Below, piece by piece: positions 33,119 through 44,318 of a DNA stretch of 64,000 nt. The position numbers and the translations under genes were made by a program. Position 1 is the first letter of the stretch. Each line of letters begins with the position of its first letter. This DNA is from Ursus arctos (lineage: Eukaryota; Chordata; Mammalia; Carnivora; Ursidae): positions 8,406,501-8,470,500 of the forward strand of contig NW_026623100.1 in the NCBI RefSeq assembly GCF_023065955.2, read 5' to 3'. The notes beneath the pieces are model-generated. The model had not been told where the DNA came from, searched no databases, and was given only the letters and a program-made list of their open reading frames with translations.

Positions 33119-35410
33119 AAAACAACTGGGACACCAACAGCATTCCAATGTAACATAATGGGAGTCCCAGAGAATATGAGAAAGGAGAAGAAAGAATGCT
33201 TGAAATTTTGTTAAAAAATAATAATGGCTGAAAACTACCCACATTTGGTGGAAAACATTTTTCTACATGTCCAGGAAGCTGAACAAATTCTAAGGAGGAT
33301 GAACTCAAAGAGATTTACATTTAGATGTTTCGTAATCAAACTGTCAAAAGACAGAGTTAATCATAAAAGCAGCAAGAGAGAAGTGACTTATTATATCGAA
33401 ATGATCCTCAGTAAGATTAACAGCTTATTTCTAATCAGAAACCATGGAGACCTGAAGGCAGTGTGGTGACATATTTTAAATGCTGAAATTGAAATATTGT
33501 CAACCATGGATTCTCTACCCTTCAAAAACTATACTTCCAAAAATGTAGAAGAAATCAAGACATTCCCAGATAAACAAACAAAAAATTAGGATGACACAGT
33601 GCTACTGCTAGCAAACCTGCCCTACAAGAAATATGAAAGGAGCTTCTTCAGACTGAAATGAAAGAGCACTAGACAGTAACTTGAATCTACACAAAGAAAT
33701 AAAAAACCCTGGTAAACGTAACTACAGAGATAAGTAAAAAAAGACAGTTTAATTGTGCTCTTTGTTTATAACTCTTTTCTTCTATATGATTCAAAGCACA
33801 AGTGCATAAAGCAATAATTATAAAACTCTGTTGATGGTTTATAATTATAAAGATATAATTTGTATGAGAATAACTGCAAAAAGGAGGGAAGAGGGAACAG
33901 AGCTACAGTGGAGCAAAGTTTTTATGTTCTTTTGAAATTTAGTTGGTATTAATCACAATTAGATTGTTATAAGATGTTAATTGTTATCCCTAGGGCAGCC
34001 AGTAAGAAGATAACTTATAATATGTTCTAAAATAAATGACAAGTAAATTACAATGGTAAACTAGAAAAATGTCTATTTAACACAAAAGCTGGTCATACAG
34101 AGGAAATGAAAAACAGAAAAGATGTAAGATATATAGAAAACCAATAGTAAATTTGCAGATGTAAATCCTACTTCATTACTTAATGTTATTACTCTATCAA
34201 TAATTATGTTAAATATAAATACAATTAAAACCCAATTAAGAAGGCAGAGAATGGCAGAAGGTATTTCTTAAACAAGCAATCATGATCTAACTGTGTACTT
34301 CTACAAGAAACATACTTTTGAGCCAAAGACACAAATAAGTTGAAATGAAAAGAATAAAAGAAGATATACCATGTAAACAGTAACCAAAGAAAGCTGGAGT
34401 GCCTACAGTAATACCAGACATAATAGACTTTGAGGCAAAAATTGTTACAAGAAACAAAGGACATTTTATAATGACAAAAAGATCAATCCATCAAGAAGGC
34501 ATAACAATTATAAACATATATGCACCTCACGATAGGGCCCTAAAATACACTTAGCAAAATCTGACAGAGCTAATGGGAGAAACAAACAGTTCAACCATAA
34601 TAATCATAGACTTCATTACCCTACTTCAAATAATGAATGGAAAAACTAGACGGAAGATGAACAAGGAAATGAAGACTTGAATGACACTCTAAGTCAACTT
34701 AGAGACATCTATGGAAGCCTACATTCGACAACAGCAGAGTCTATATTCCCGTCAAGTGCACATGTAACATTCCCCATAACAGACCAACTCTTGGCCCACG
34801 AAACAATTCCCAGGAAATGTAAAATAGTTAAAATAGTATAAAGTATGTTCTCCAGCCACAACGGAATTAAATTAAAAATTGCAACAGAAATATGTGGAAA
34901 TTAGGCGACTCACTCATAAATAATCTATGATTCAAAGAATAAAGAACAAGGAAAAATTCAAAAATATTTTGAGATGAATCATAATGAAAAACATAATATG
35001 CCACAATTTATGGGATGGAGCTAAAGCAGTGCTTACAGGGAAATGTATAGTTATACATGCTTTTGGTGAAGAAGAAGAAAGGTCTTAAATCAATAACCTA
35101 AACTTTCACCTGAAAAAACTAGAAAAAGACAAGGCAATGTCACCCAGAGCAAGCAGAAGAAAAAATTTAAGGAAGCGTACAGCAGAAATAAACAAAATAG
35201 AGAACAGGAAAAAAAAATAGAGAAAATCAATGCAACCAAAAGCTGGCTCCTTGAAAATACAAAAAAAAAAAAAAAAATACAAAATTGACAGACCTTTAGT
35301 TAGACTAACAAAGAAAAAAAGTGCTCAAATTACTAAATCAGGAATGCAAGTTGGGACATTACTGCTGACCTTACGGCAATAAAAATGACCTAGATGAAAC
35401 AAAAATTCCC

Positions 35411-36331
35411 ATAAAGTCAAATACAACAGTTATCTACAAAATGGAGTTCTATTTATTTGCCTTACTATAAACAAATATTTCCAAAGACTAACCAAAACTT
35501 CAGGAAGGAGATAGTGCATTTTGCCTATTGGCAGATGAGACTGTCACATGCCTTCTTTTATTTCTTTATTTTGTTATGTTCTTCTCCGATTATCTAAATA
35601 GGATTAATGAAGAACCTTGCCTTTTCTCATAAATGTACTCTGAAGAGTAGCTCATTTAATGAGTATAAATGAATAAATGTATCACTTGTTTCCAAAAGAA
35701 CAGTGAAATCCACAAACTTGGGGAAATGGAAGACTTTTTGCCATGGTGAAATATGACCTTGTCTAACAGGCTCTGCTAACACAAGCTATAATCACTGGGG
35801 TGACCCGGTCCCAGGGATGCACTTCAAAGCTTACAGATCACAGCCAGCACCTTGTAGCCTTACCCACCCCCTGTTTATGGGCCTTTAGCAACCATTTACA
35901 AATCTATGTCTTTATAGAGTTTGTAGGATGTCATAGCCGGCTTATTTCACAAGGATAAAGAAAGGTTTTATACAAGTGTTTTGGTAAATATCCAACCTCA
36001 TAATTTTCATCATCTGGTGAATTAGTTATTTCATATACTGAAGTTAAATTTGCAAATGGCAGTAAGACAAAATTTCCATTGATCTATTTAGGAATATTTG
36101 TTAGAGAATCATATTTTTGAAAACAGGAGGTACTAGGCACATAAAAATCCTGGAAGCTAAGATCTTTGGTACTTGAGAAAGAAGACTGATTGAGTGAATT
36201 GTTTGAAAGATATTTTAAGACCTTGTATGTGACATCAAGACACAGTTGTATTTTGAGTCCATTAACAAGTAATATGTTCTTGCTAGACACCCAGCAATGT
36301 CTCAGGGAATCTACCTGTTATTCACCTGGTC
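35411..36331. other. Intergenic, no gene recognised
   Basis: AT-rich sequence after the old L1, with no supported frame or named repeat. Confidence 0.4.
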
Positions 36332-36650
36332 CTACACTGTCCAATAAAATAGCACTAGCCACATTTGGCTATTGAGCACTTGAAATGTGGCTAGTCTTGA
36401 TTAAGATGTATTGAAAGCGTAAAACACACTGTGTTCCAAAAACTTGGTACAAAAAAAAAAAATAAACAATCTCAATTATTTTTATACTGAGTATATATTG
36501 AAATATTTTGAGTATATTCAACTGAGTAAAACATTATTAAAATTAACTTCACCTGTTTCTTTTTACTTTTTTAATGTGGCTACTAAATAATTTAAGTTTA
36601 CATATATGTAGCTCATACTGTACTTCTCTTGGACAGTAGTGATCTAGTGT
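36332..36650. mobile_element. hAT-Charlie type non-autonomous DNA transposon (MER3/MER5-like)
   Basis: Left end CACTGTCCAATAAAATAGCA, CTAGCCACATTTGGCTATTG, AGCACTTGAAATGTGGCTAG. Right end TTAATGTGGCTACTAAATAA ... TCTTGGACAGTAG, which inverts the CTGTCCAA end. The family name is from memory of the sequence type. Confidence 0.65.
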
Positions 36651-37461
36651 ATTACAGACAACTTCACCCACCGAAAGGGAGGATGCTGGAATTGGCATCA
36701 CAAATAAGCAGGAACCCCGGGAAGGCCTGCAGCAATTTTTTTCCTGAAAATTCATTATGGAGAACTTTGGGAGAATGGAGTCGGGTTTATCCATCATTTC
36801 TTAATGCTGGCAATGTTCAGAAGACCAAAGAGGTAGCTAATAGGTTAAAAAACAAAAACCAATCAAAGAAATAGGCTATTGTGCAAAGGGGTGCCCAGGC
36901 CTGGGTCTAATTATAGTCCGATTCAACTCCTGGAAAGGATGTTTGATAATGTTCCCGTTTACAGCCTAATGACCAACATTACTAAATTACCCCCTTCTGT
37001 GCTTTGGTGCTGTATTTATGAGTTCCTCTAGCGACTGAAAAGTTAAGAGAGGCCTCTAGCACCCATGACCCATATTAGACCCATATTCTGGAGCCAACCT
37101 GGCCTAGATTTAGACTAAGATGAGCCCTAGGGAGAGTTCTTCTCAGGAGCCACCCTGGGCTTTCTGGTTTGAGCGGAGTCCAGTAGAAGTTCACCCTGGG
37201 GCAGGTACTTCTGGGGACTCTGTGATCCATCTGGGAGGCCAAATGAGCAGTACCTCTGACTCACTCACCAGGGAACCTAGGAAAAGTCTGTTCTTTATAC
37301 CTCCAGGTGCTCTCTGCCCTATACTCCCCCAACACGCACAAGCAGAATTAGGAAGATTGTGTAGACCTAGCAACCCTGATTTTATTTAAGCTTATAATAT
37401 TTATTGTAGTACAAATAAAATCATTCAAGTGCATTAAAGAAAATGTCTAAAATAGAAAAAA
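36651..37461. other. Intergenic, no gene recognised
   Basis: Moderate GC. The 89-aa frame at 37120-37389 lacks any domain. No named repeat. Confidence 0.4.
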
Positions 37462-37676
37462 GTGGAGTGCGTGGGTAGCTCAGTTGGTTGTTTAGTGTCT
37501 AACTCTTGATTTTGGCTCAGGTCATGGTCTCAGGGTTGTGAGATCGAGCCGTGTGGGGCTCTGTGCTGGGCGTGGAGGCTGCTTAGGATTCTTTCCCCTC
37601 TCCCTTTGCCCCTCCCTCCACCTCTCACATGCACTCTCTCTTGCTTTCTAAAAAAAAAACAAATAATAAAAAATAA
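37462..37676 (+). mobile_element. CAN SINE with A-rich target repeat
   Basis: GTGGAGTGCGTGGGTAGCTC head and a CT-rich 3' part with A-rich tail. AAAATAGA(G)AAAAG repeats on both sides. Confidence 0.9.
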
Positions 37677-38056
37677 AATAGAGAAAAGACTTTTTTTAAT
37701 TCATAGAGAAATAAACTCAACTCAGAACATACTTATTCACCCAGAGTAGTACCAACACCAAAAACAACCCTATTAACAATTACATAATATCCATTTTGGT
37801 CCTTCTTTAGAGAAACTTGGGTTGCATAAGGTGAATATGTGATTTTTGAATTTTACCAAGCTATCATTCATTCGTACATTCATTCATTCATCACTGTGCT
37901 TCTCTGGGTATACACAGCCACAGTCCCTGCCATCATGAAGGTCCTTTTTCTAGGAAAAAGAATGTTAAGCTTCTTTTGAAACTTCTTTTCTTTTTCCCAA
38001 TCTCAACAGAATCTCAGTATGCATGTAGTCACATATAAATCTATTATAGCATCTAT
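37677..38056. other. Intergenic with L2 trace
   Basis: CATTCATTCATTCATCACTG ... AGTCCCTGCCATCATGAAGG (about 37865-37945) is an L2-like tail. Nothing else is supported. Confidence 0.4.
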
Positions 38057-38252
38057 TTTTTTTTTAAAGATTTTATTTATTTATTTGACAGAGATAGAGA
38101 CAGGCAGCGAGAGAGGGAACACAAGCAGGGGGAGTGGGAGAGGAAGAAGCAGGCTCATAGCGGAAGAGCCTGATGTGGGGCTCGATCCCATAACGCCGGG
38201 ATCACGCCCTGAGCCACAGGCAGATGCTTAACCGCTGTGCCACCCAGGCGCC
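38057..38252 (-). mobile_element. CAN SINE, arctoid-type subfamily
   Basis: Reverse SINE with TCGATCCCATAACGCCGGGA and GTGCCACCCAGGCGCC. Short repeat around GC(A)TCTATT/GCTATTTATT on both sides. Confidence 0.94.
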
Positions 38253-38369
38253 GCTATTTATTTTGAAATACTAATTTGTTTATTCTCCTCTCTATACCCA
38301 CATCACCCCACACCCCTCCCCAATTCAAGCGGGTGCAGAGCTTGATGTTTCTTTGCCTTGGGAAGCTTT

Positions 38370-38648
38370 TTTGTTTCTGTTTTTTAAAGATTTTATTTAT
38401 TTATTTGACAGAGAGACAGCCAGCGAGAGAAGGAACACAAGCAGGGTGAGTGAAAGAGGAAGAAGCAGGCTCCCAGGGGCGCCTGGGTGGCTCTGTCATT
38501 AAGCATCTGCCTTCGGCTCAGGGCGTGATCCCGGCGTTATGGGATCGAGCCCCACGTCAGGCTCCTCCGCTATGAGCCTGCTTCTCCCTCTCCCACTCCC
38601 CCTGCTTGTGTTCCCTCTCTCGATGGCTGTCTCTCTCTCTCTGTCAAA

Positions 38649-38688
<40 letters not shown>

Positions 38689-38827
38689 CTTTAAAAGAAG
38701 AAGAAGAAGCAGCAGCAGCAGGTTCCCAGGAGAGCAGGGAGCCAGATGCAGGGCTCGATCCCAGAACCCTGGGATCAGGCCCTGAGCCAAAGGCAGACAC
38801 TTAACGACAGAGCCACCCAGGCACCCC
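38370..38827 (-). mobile_element. CAN SINE split by another SINE (outer element)
   Basis: Outer minus-strand SINE: left part at 38370-38475 (AAAGATTTTATTTATTTATT ... AAGAAGCAGGCTCCCAG), right part at 38698-38827 (GAAGAAGCAGCAGCAGCAGG ... CAGAGCCACCCAGGCACCCC). Outside it, CCTTGGGA(A/G)G is found on both flanks. Confidence 0.93.
38476..38697 (+). mobile_element. CAN SINE nested in another CAN SINE, with (AAAT)n tail
   Basis: Complete plus-strand SINE (GGGGCGCCTGGGTGGCTCTG ... TGCTTGTGTTCCCTCTCTCG) whose tail has expanded to about eleven AAAT units (38646-38690). The host segment GAAGAAGCAG...TTCCCAG/CTCCCAG is duplicated around it. Confidence 0.95.
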
Positions 38828-39420
38828 AAACCTTGGGAGGTTTTGCCTAGTGGACAAGAGAAGCCGCTCTCAGGCACTACCACCCTTTGAAGGCATCCTA
38901 GCCAGTGTTATGGAAAGGGTAATGCTCTGAAGAGCCTGTGAGGTAGTTAGAAATGTGAATTCCTGGGCCCCACCCTGCCTCTGGAATCAGAATCTCTGAG
39001 GGTAAGGCCTAGGACACTCTTGCAACAAGTTCTTCAGGCAATGAGTATACACATTCACTGAGAGGAGCTCGGTTAGGGATTAGGGGAAGGATTCCAGAGG
39101 CAGGGGAGTGAGCCACACACCTTTGAGAGTAAGGAGGAAGACAGGGAGCCAGTCCCCGGGAACATGCAAGCCTCCAAGGCTGTACCAAGAAGATGTTGAG
39201 ATCTCAGGCGAGGTGACACTGGGGGTCCCAGCCCCATGAAGCCTTCTCTTGCCGCCATGATAGGCAGGGAAACAGTATGTAACCAGAATTCATGGCACCA
39301 CCAGAGACCTTGACAGTGAGGGGTTCATGTGTCCACAGTGGGTTGGACCCCATTGGTGCCTACCGCACTTTGAAGGGCCCTATGCTGACTGAGATACTCT
39401 TCCTGGTACAGAGCTGAAGT
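38828..39420. other. Intergenic; MER5-like trace
   Basis: The part from 38930 to 39065 (AGAAATGTGAATTCCTGGGC, CCCACCCTGCCTCTGGAATC, AGAATCTCTGAGGGTAAGGC) has the middle of a MER5A-type hAT element. The rest is unassigned. Confidence 0.5.
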
Positions 39421-40004
39421 CTCATTTTATTTATTTCATTTTATTTTATTTTTATCTTTATTTTTTTAAGGTCGGGCCCTGGTATGACTCACTTTGGAAA
39501 ACTAGACTTGGACTCCAGCCTAGAATCCAACACAGAGAAGCAAAGATGGAGTTTGGAGTGCGTGTGGCTGCAACGAGGGGGAAGGAGGTGGGGGTCCCCT
39601 CTGGGGTCTCGCTCAAAGTTTCCCTCTCCGACATGCTCCTCCCACGGAACTGGCACAGGGTTTCCGTAAGCAAGGCAGGATGCCCGAAAAGGGGCCACAG
39701 ACTCATACATTCAGTGTCAGCCGAGTAACAGATGTGGCAAGGTTCAAAGTGTTAAGTCATATCATAACTTGGGGGTTCAGAGAAAATGTATGCCTTAGGT
39801 TGCTTACGTAGAAGCAAATCTTGAGATGTGTTTTTTTTTTTTTTTTTTTTGTGGGTTTTTGGTTGGGGTTTTTGTTGTTGTTGTTTTGTTTTGGGGGGTT
39901 TTTTGGGGTTTTTTTTGGTCACTTTACCCATATGGAAGTTTATCTGCAGGATAACCACCTAGAATTAGAAATGCTGAGTAGGTAAACTTATATATTTTCT
40001 TAAT
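39421..40004. other. Low-complexity and unassigned sequence
   Basis: ATTTT-rich run at 39421-39470, then about 350 bp of ordinary sequence, then a T/G-rich tract (39831-39919) with G-runs of 3, 4, 6 and 4. Paired small frames on both strands at 39458-39728 have no recognised family. Confidence 0.45.
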
Positions 40005-40256
40005 TTTAAAAATTTTTTTAGATCTTTTGATCCCCTTCACCCATTTTTCCCACCTCGCAACCCCCACCTTTGGTAACCACAATCTGTGAGCTTGGTTATG
40101 GGGTTTGGGTTTTTTTTTTTTTAGATTTTGCATATAAGAGAGAGCATTTAATATGCCTTTCTCTGTCTGACCAAGTACACTTAGCATAATGGCTTTGAGG
40201 TCCATCCATGTTGTCATGAATGACAAAATTTCATTTTTTATGGCTGAATAATATTC

Positions 40257-40258
<2 letters not shown>

Positions 40259-40294
<36 letters not shown>
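40259..40294 (+). repeat. (GT)n microsatellite in L1
   Basis: About seventeen GT units between TAATATTCCA and TACCACAATT, at the same L1 position as the one at 17282-17313. Confidence 0.97.
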
Positions 40295-40296
<2 letters not shown>

Positions 40297-40595
40297 CACA
40301 ATTTCTTTATCCATTCATCCACTGGTGGACACTTAGGTTGTTTCCATATCTTGGCTATTGTAAATAATGCTGCAAAGAACATGGGGGTGCATGTATCTTT
40401 TCAAATTAGTGTTTTTGTTTTCTTCACATAAATACCCAGAAGTGGAATTGCTGGTTCACGTGGTAGTTCTATTTTTAATTTTTTGAGGAACCTCCATACT
40501 GTTTTCCACAGGGGCCGCACCAGTTTACATTCCCACCAACAGTGCATGAGGGTTCCCTTTTCTCTACATCCTCACTAGTGCTGTTATTTCTTGCT

Positions 40596-40796
40596 TTTTT
40601 TTTTTTTAAAGATTTTATTTATTTATTCGACAGAGATAGAGACAGCCAGCGAGAGAGGGAACACAGCAGGGGGAGTGGGAGAGGAAGAAGCAGGCTCATA
40701 GCGGAGGAGACTGATGTGGGGCTCGATCCCATAAACGCCGGGATCACGCCCTGAGCCGAAGGCAGACGCTTCACCGTCGTGCCACCCAGGCGCCCC
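40596..40796 (-). mobile_element. CAN SINE inserted in L1
   Basis: Reverse SINE ending GTGCCACCCAGGCGCCCC. (T/C)TATTTCTTGCTT of the host L1 repeats on both sides. Confidence 0.96.
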
Positions 40797-42166
40797 TATT
40801 TCTTGCTTCTTTGATAATAGCCGTTCCAACAGGGATGAGCTGGTATCTCATTGTGGTTTGATTAGCGTTTCCCTGAACACTAGTGACGCCGAGCATCTTT
40901 TGATGCACCTGTTGGCCATCTGTCTTCTTTGGAAAAATGACTATTCAGATCTTCTGTCCATTTTTAAATCAGATTTTTTTTTCTTTTTTTGCTGTTGAGT
41001 TGTATGATTCTATGTTTTGGATATTAACCCTTTTTCAGGCATAGGTTTTGCAAATATTTTCTCCTATTCAGTAGGTTGCCTTTTTATTTTGCTGATGATT
41101 TCTTTTCGCTGTGGAGGAGCTTTTGAGTTGGATATAGTCCCACTGGTTGATTTTTTGCTTTTGTTGCTTTTACTTTTGGTGTCAGATTTAAAAAATCATC
41201 ACCAAGACATATGTCAAGGAGCTCATAAGTTTTATGGCTTCAGGTCTTACATTCAAGTGTTTAATACATTTTGAGTTAATTTTTGTGTATGGTATAAGAT
41301 TGTGATCTAGTTTCATTTTACGCATGTGGCTGTCCAGTTTTCCCAGCACCATTTACTCAAGAGACCACCCATCCCTAATTGTATATTCTTGCCTTCTTTA
41401 TCGTATATTAATTGACCGTATATGGATGGGTCAGTTTATTTCTAGACTATCTATTCTGACCATTGATCCATGTGTCTGGTTTTATGCCAATACCATACTG
41501 TTTTAATGACTATGGTTTTATAATAGAGTTTGAAATCAGGGAATGGGAGGCATCCAACTTTTTTGTTCCTTCTCAAGATGGTTTTGGCTATTCAGGGTCT
41601 TTTGTGGTTCCACACAAACTTTAGGATTGTTTGTTCTATTTCTGTGAAAAATGCCATTTGAATTTTGATAGGGATGTCACTAAATCTGTAGATTACTTTG
41701 GGTAGCAGATTCTTGCAATCCATGAGCACAGAATATCTTTCCATTAATTTTTGTCATCTTCAGTTTCTTTCCTTAATGTCTTGTAGTTTTCCGTATACAG
41801 GGTTTTTTTTTTTACCTCCTTGGTTATGTTTATTCCTAGGTCGTTTATTCTTTTTTGCTGCAATTATAAATGGGGTTGTTTTCTTAATTTCTCTTTCTGA
41901 TAATTCATTATTAGTGCATAAAAATGCAACAGATCTTTGTGTATTGATTTTGTATCCTGCAACCTATCGCATTTGTTTATTAGTTCAAACAGTTTTTTGA
42001 TGGAGTCTTTAGGGTTTTCTATGAAAGAGGAGCTATTACAACTGATATCACAGAAATACAAAGGATCATAAGCAATAACTGTGAACAATTATATTCCAAC
42101 AATCGGACAACCTAGAAGAAATGGATAAATTTCTAGAAATATACAGCCTACCAAGACTGAATCATG

Positions 42167-42370
42167 GGGGGCGCCTGGGTGGCACAGCGGTTAAGCATCT
42201 GCCTTTGGCTCAGGGCGTGATCCCGGCGTTATGGGATCGAGCCCCATATCAGGCTCATCTGCTATGAGCCTGCTTCTTCCTCTCCCACTCCCCCTGCTTG
42301 TGTTCCCTCTCTCACTGGCTGTCTCTATCTCTGTCGAATAAATAAATAAAATCTTTAAAAAAAAAAAAAA
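42167..42370 (+). mobile_element. CAN SINE inserted in L1, arctoid-type subfamily
   Basis: GGCGCCTGGGTGGCACAGCG head and an A15 tail. AGACTGAATCATG is duplicated exactly (42154-42166; 42371-42383). Confidence 0.97.
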
Positions 42371-42724
42371 AGACTGAATCATGAATAAATGGAATATCTG
42401 AATACTAGTAAGGAAACCGAATCGGTGATCCAAAACCTCCCCAAAACAGAAGTCCCAGACCAGATGGCTCCACTGGTGACTTCTACCAAACAGTCAAAGA
42501 AGAATGAATACCAATCTTTCTCAAACTCTTCCAAAAAATAGAAGAGGAGGGAACTCTTCCAAACTCATTTTATGAAACCTGCATTACCCTGATACCAAAA
42601 CCAGACAAAAATGCCACAGGAAAAGAAAATTACAAGCCAATATCCCTGGTGAACATAGATTTAAAAATCCTCAACAACATATTAGCAAATTGAATTCAGC
42701 AATACATTAAAAGGATCATACACT

Positions 42725-42912
42725 GCGGTACCTGGGTGGCTCGGTCGGTTGAGCATCTGGCTCTTGGTTTTAGGTTAGGTTGTGATCTCACGAGTCATGG
42801 GATCAAGCCTGGCATTGGGTTCTGAGCTCAGCAGGAAGTCTGCTTGAAGTTTCTCTCCCTCTGCCCCTCCCCCACTCAAATAAATAAATAAATAAATAAA
42901 TAATCTTAAAAA
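42725..42912 (+). mobile_element. CAN SINE inserted in L1
   Basis: GCGGTACCTGGGTGGCTCGG head and (AAAT)n tail. ATCATACAC of the L1 repeats on both sides. Confidence 0.93.
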
Positions 42913-43355
42913 ATATCATACACCATGATTGAGTGGGATTTATTCCAGGGATGTCAGGCTGGCTCAACAGCTCAAGTTAGTCAGTATGACACACCACGTT
43001 AACAAAATGAGGTATTAAAAAATCATATGATTCTCTTAATGGATATAGAAAAAGCATTTGGCAAAATTCAACATCCATTTATGATAAAAACTCTCAACAA
43101 AGTGGGTATGGAGGGACTGTTCCTCAACATATTAAAGTCATCTATGACAAGCCCACAGCCAACATCATACCTGATGAAAAGCTGAAAGCTTTTCCTCGAG
43201 ACAAGGCTATCTACTATCGCCACTTTTATTCAACATAGTATTGGAAATCCCAGCCAGAGCAATTAGGTAAGAGAAAAAAATAAAAGGCATCCAAATTGGA
43301 AAAGAAGAAATAAAACTGTCACTATTTGCAGATGACATGATTTATTCAAAAAAAA

Positions 43356-43745
43356 AAAAAAAAGCCACTACCCAAAAGAACAAAGAACTGGAGACTTCTC
43401 ACATACTTAAGATGGTAAAATTGTAAATGAGAATCTTTGGCAATGCATGTATTATGAAATCAATAAGTGAGACAAAAAAAACCACTCAAAATTCTTGTAT
43501 GGGGGGTTATGAATGACCCTGTCAGTGTTACATCAGCCCCACCCTCTAAGCTATTTCTTTATTAGGGATTCTTTTGCACACTATGAAGATCTTCAAACAC
43601 ACTGATCGGTAGTACTCTGTTTGTTTTGTACAGTGTTATTTGAGTAGTCATAGGTAGAATACAACTTTCCTAATAAATACCATTTTGAAAAAAATATCTG
43701 TAGAGGTGAAAAAAAAAAACTTTATCCAGTCACAGGCAAAAGAGA
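43356..43745. other. Intergenic, nothing recognised
   Basis: About 390 bp after an A15 run. No supported frame. Confidence 0.4.
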
Positions 43746-43830
43746 AAGGAAGGAAGGAAGGAAGGAAGGAAGGAAGGAAGGAAGGGAGGGAGGAAGGAAG
43801 GAAGGAAGGGAAAGGGAGGGAGGGAGGAAA
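43746..43830 (+). repeat. (GGAA)n microsatellite
   Basis: About eleven near-perfect GGAA/GAAG tetramers followed by an interrupted GGAAGGGAGGG-type continuation. The plus-strand 65-aa frame with EGRK repeats is its translation. Confidence 0.97.
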
Positions 43831-44104
43831 GAACGATAGAATAGAAGTCTGTCTTGGTGCAGAATTAAAGTCTCTGGTGTGAATAAAATAAAATTTGGTA
43901 CATTACACATTTAAATAACTTTGGTTTTTAATTACAACTTTGAACTCCATTAGGAATAAAAATATATTACAGCTAACATGAGGGGTCTGGCAAACTAAGT
44001 CATCTGTAAGCATGATGCTACAGTTCATCATTTCTCGAGGGGCAAGGCCCAAATCCGGGTACTCAAGGTCAAAATCCAGGTACCAGGAAGAATCATTTTA
44101 TGAG

Positions 44105-44318
44105 ATTAGAGTAGTGTTTCTCAAATGTGGTGTGCAACAGAACCACCTGGAGGGCTTGTCAAAACAGGGACAGCTGGGCCCTCCTCCTGTGTCCTCCCAC
44201 TCCTCAGTTTCAGATCAGTATGTCTGGGATGGAGCTCAAGAATTTGCATTTCTAACAAATTCCCAGGTAATGCCAATAATGCTGGTTCAAGGACCACCCT
44301 TCGAGAACTACTAGAATT
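44105..44318. mobile_element. MER5A-type hAT-Charlie element
   Basis: Left end AGTAGTGTTTCTCAAATGTG, then CAACAGAACCACCTGGAGGG and CTCAAGAATTTGCATTTCTA. Right end CCACCCTTCGAGAACTACTA mirrors the left end. Nearly complete. Confidence 0.8.

Larger units (their letters stand above)
31150..35410 (+). mobile_element. Old L1 5' portion (ORF1 region to ORF2 endonuclease), split by younger insertions
   Basis: Sense landmarks of an old L1 upstream of the RT: CCAGCAGATTTGAGCTGGCT, GGGACACCAACAGCATTCCA, ACAGCTTATTTCTAATCAGA, ACATTCCCAGATAAACAAAC, ATAATAGACTTTGAGGCAAA, CATATATGCACCTCACGATA and CGTACAGCAGAAATAAACAA. It is broken by stops throughout. A younger L1 (31875-33118) and a SINE (31491-31690) interrupt it. 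The RT and 3' end are missing, so it breaks off near 35410. Confidence 0.75.
40005..43355 (-). mobile_element. L1 with inverted 5' segment (twin priming), carrying three SINEs
   Basis: Segment B (about 40005-42020) is minus-strand L1 from just after the RT active site to the 3' UTR: the plus strand reads GGTAACCACAATCTGTGAGC, TTATGGCTGAATAATATTCC and TATCCTGCAACCTATCGCAT. Segment A (about 42021-43355) is plus-strand ORF2 upstream of that point: CTGATATCACAGAAATACAA, AAGACTGAATCATG, CCAGACCAGATGGCTCCACT, ending at GCAGATGACATGATTTATTC. The two meet at GGGTTTTCT|ATGAAAGAGG. Together they form one L1 with its 5' part inverted. Confidence 0.85.

Noticed and set aside
43685..43882. Lys/Glu/Gly repeat protein frame
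   Set aside because: Translation of the GGAA microsatellite.
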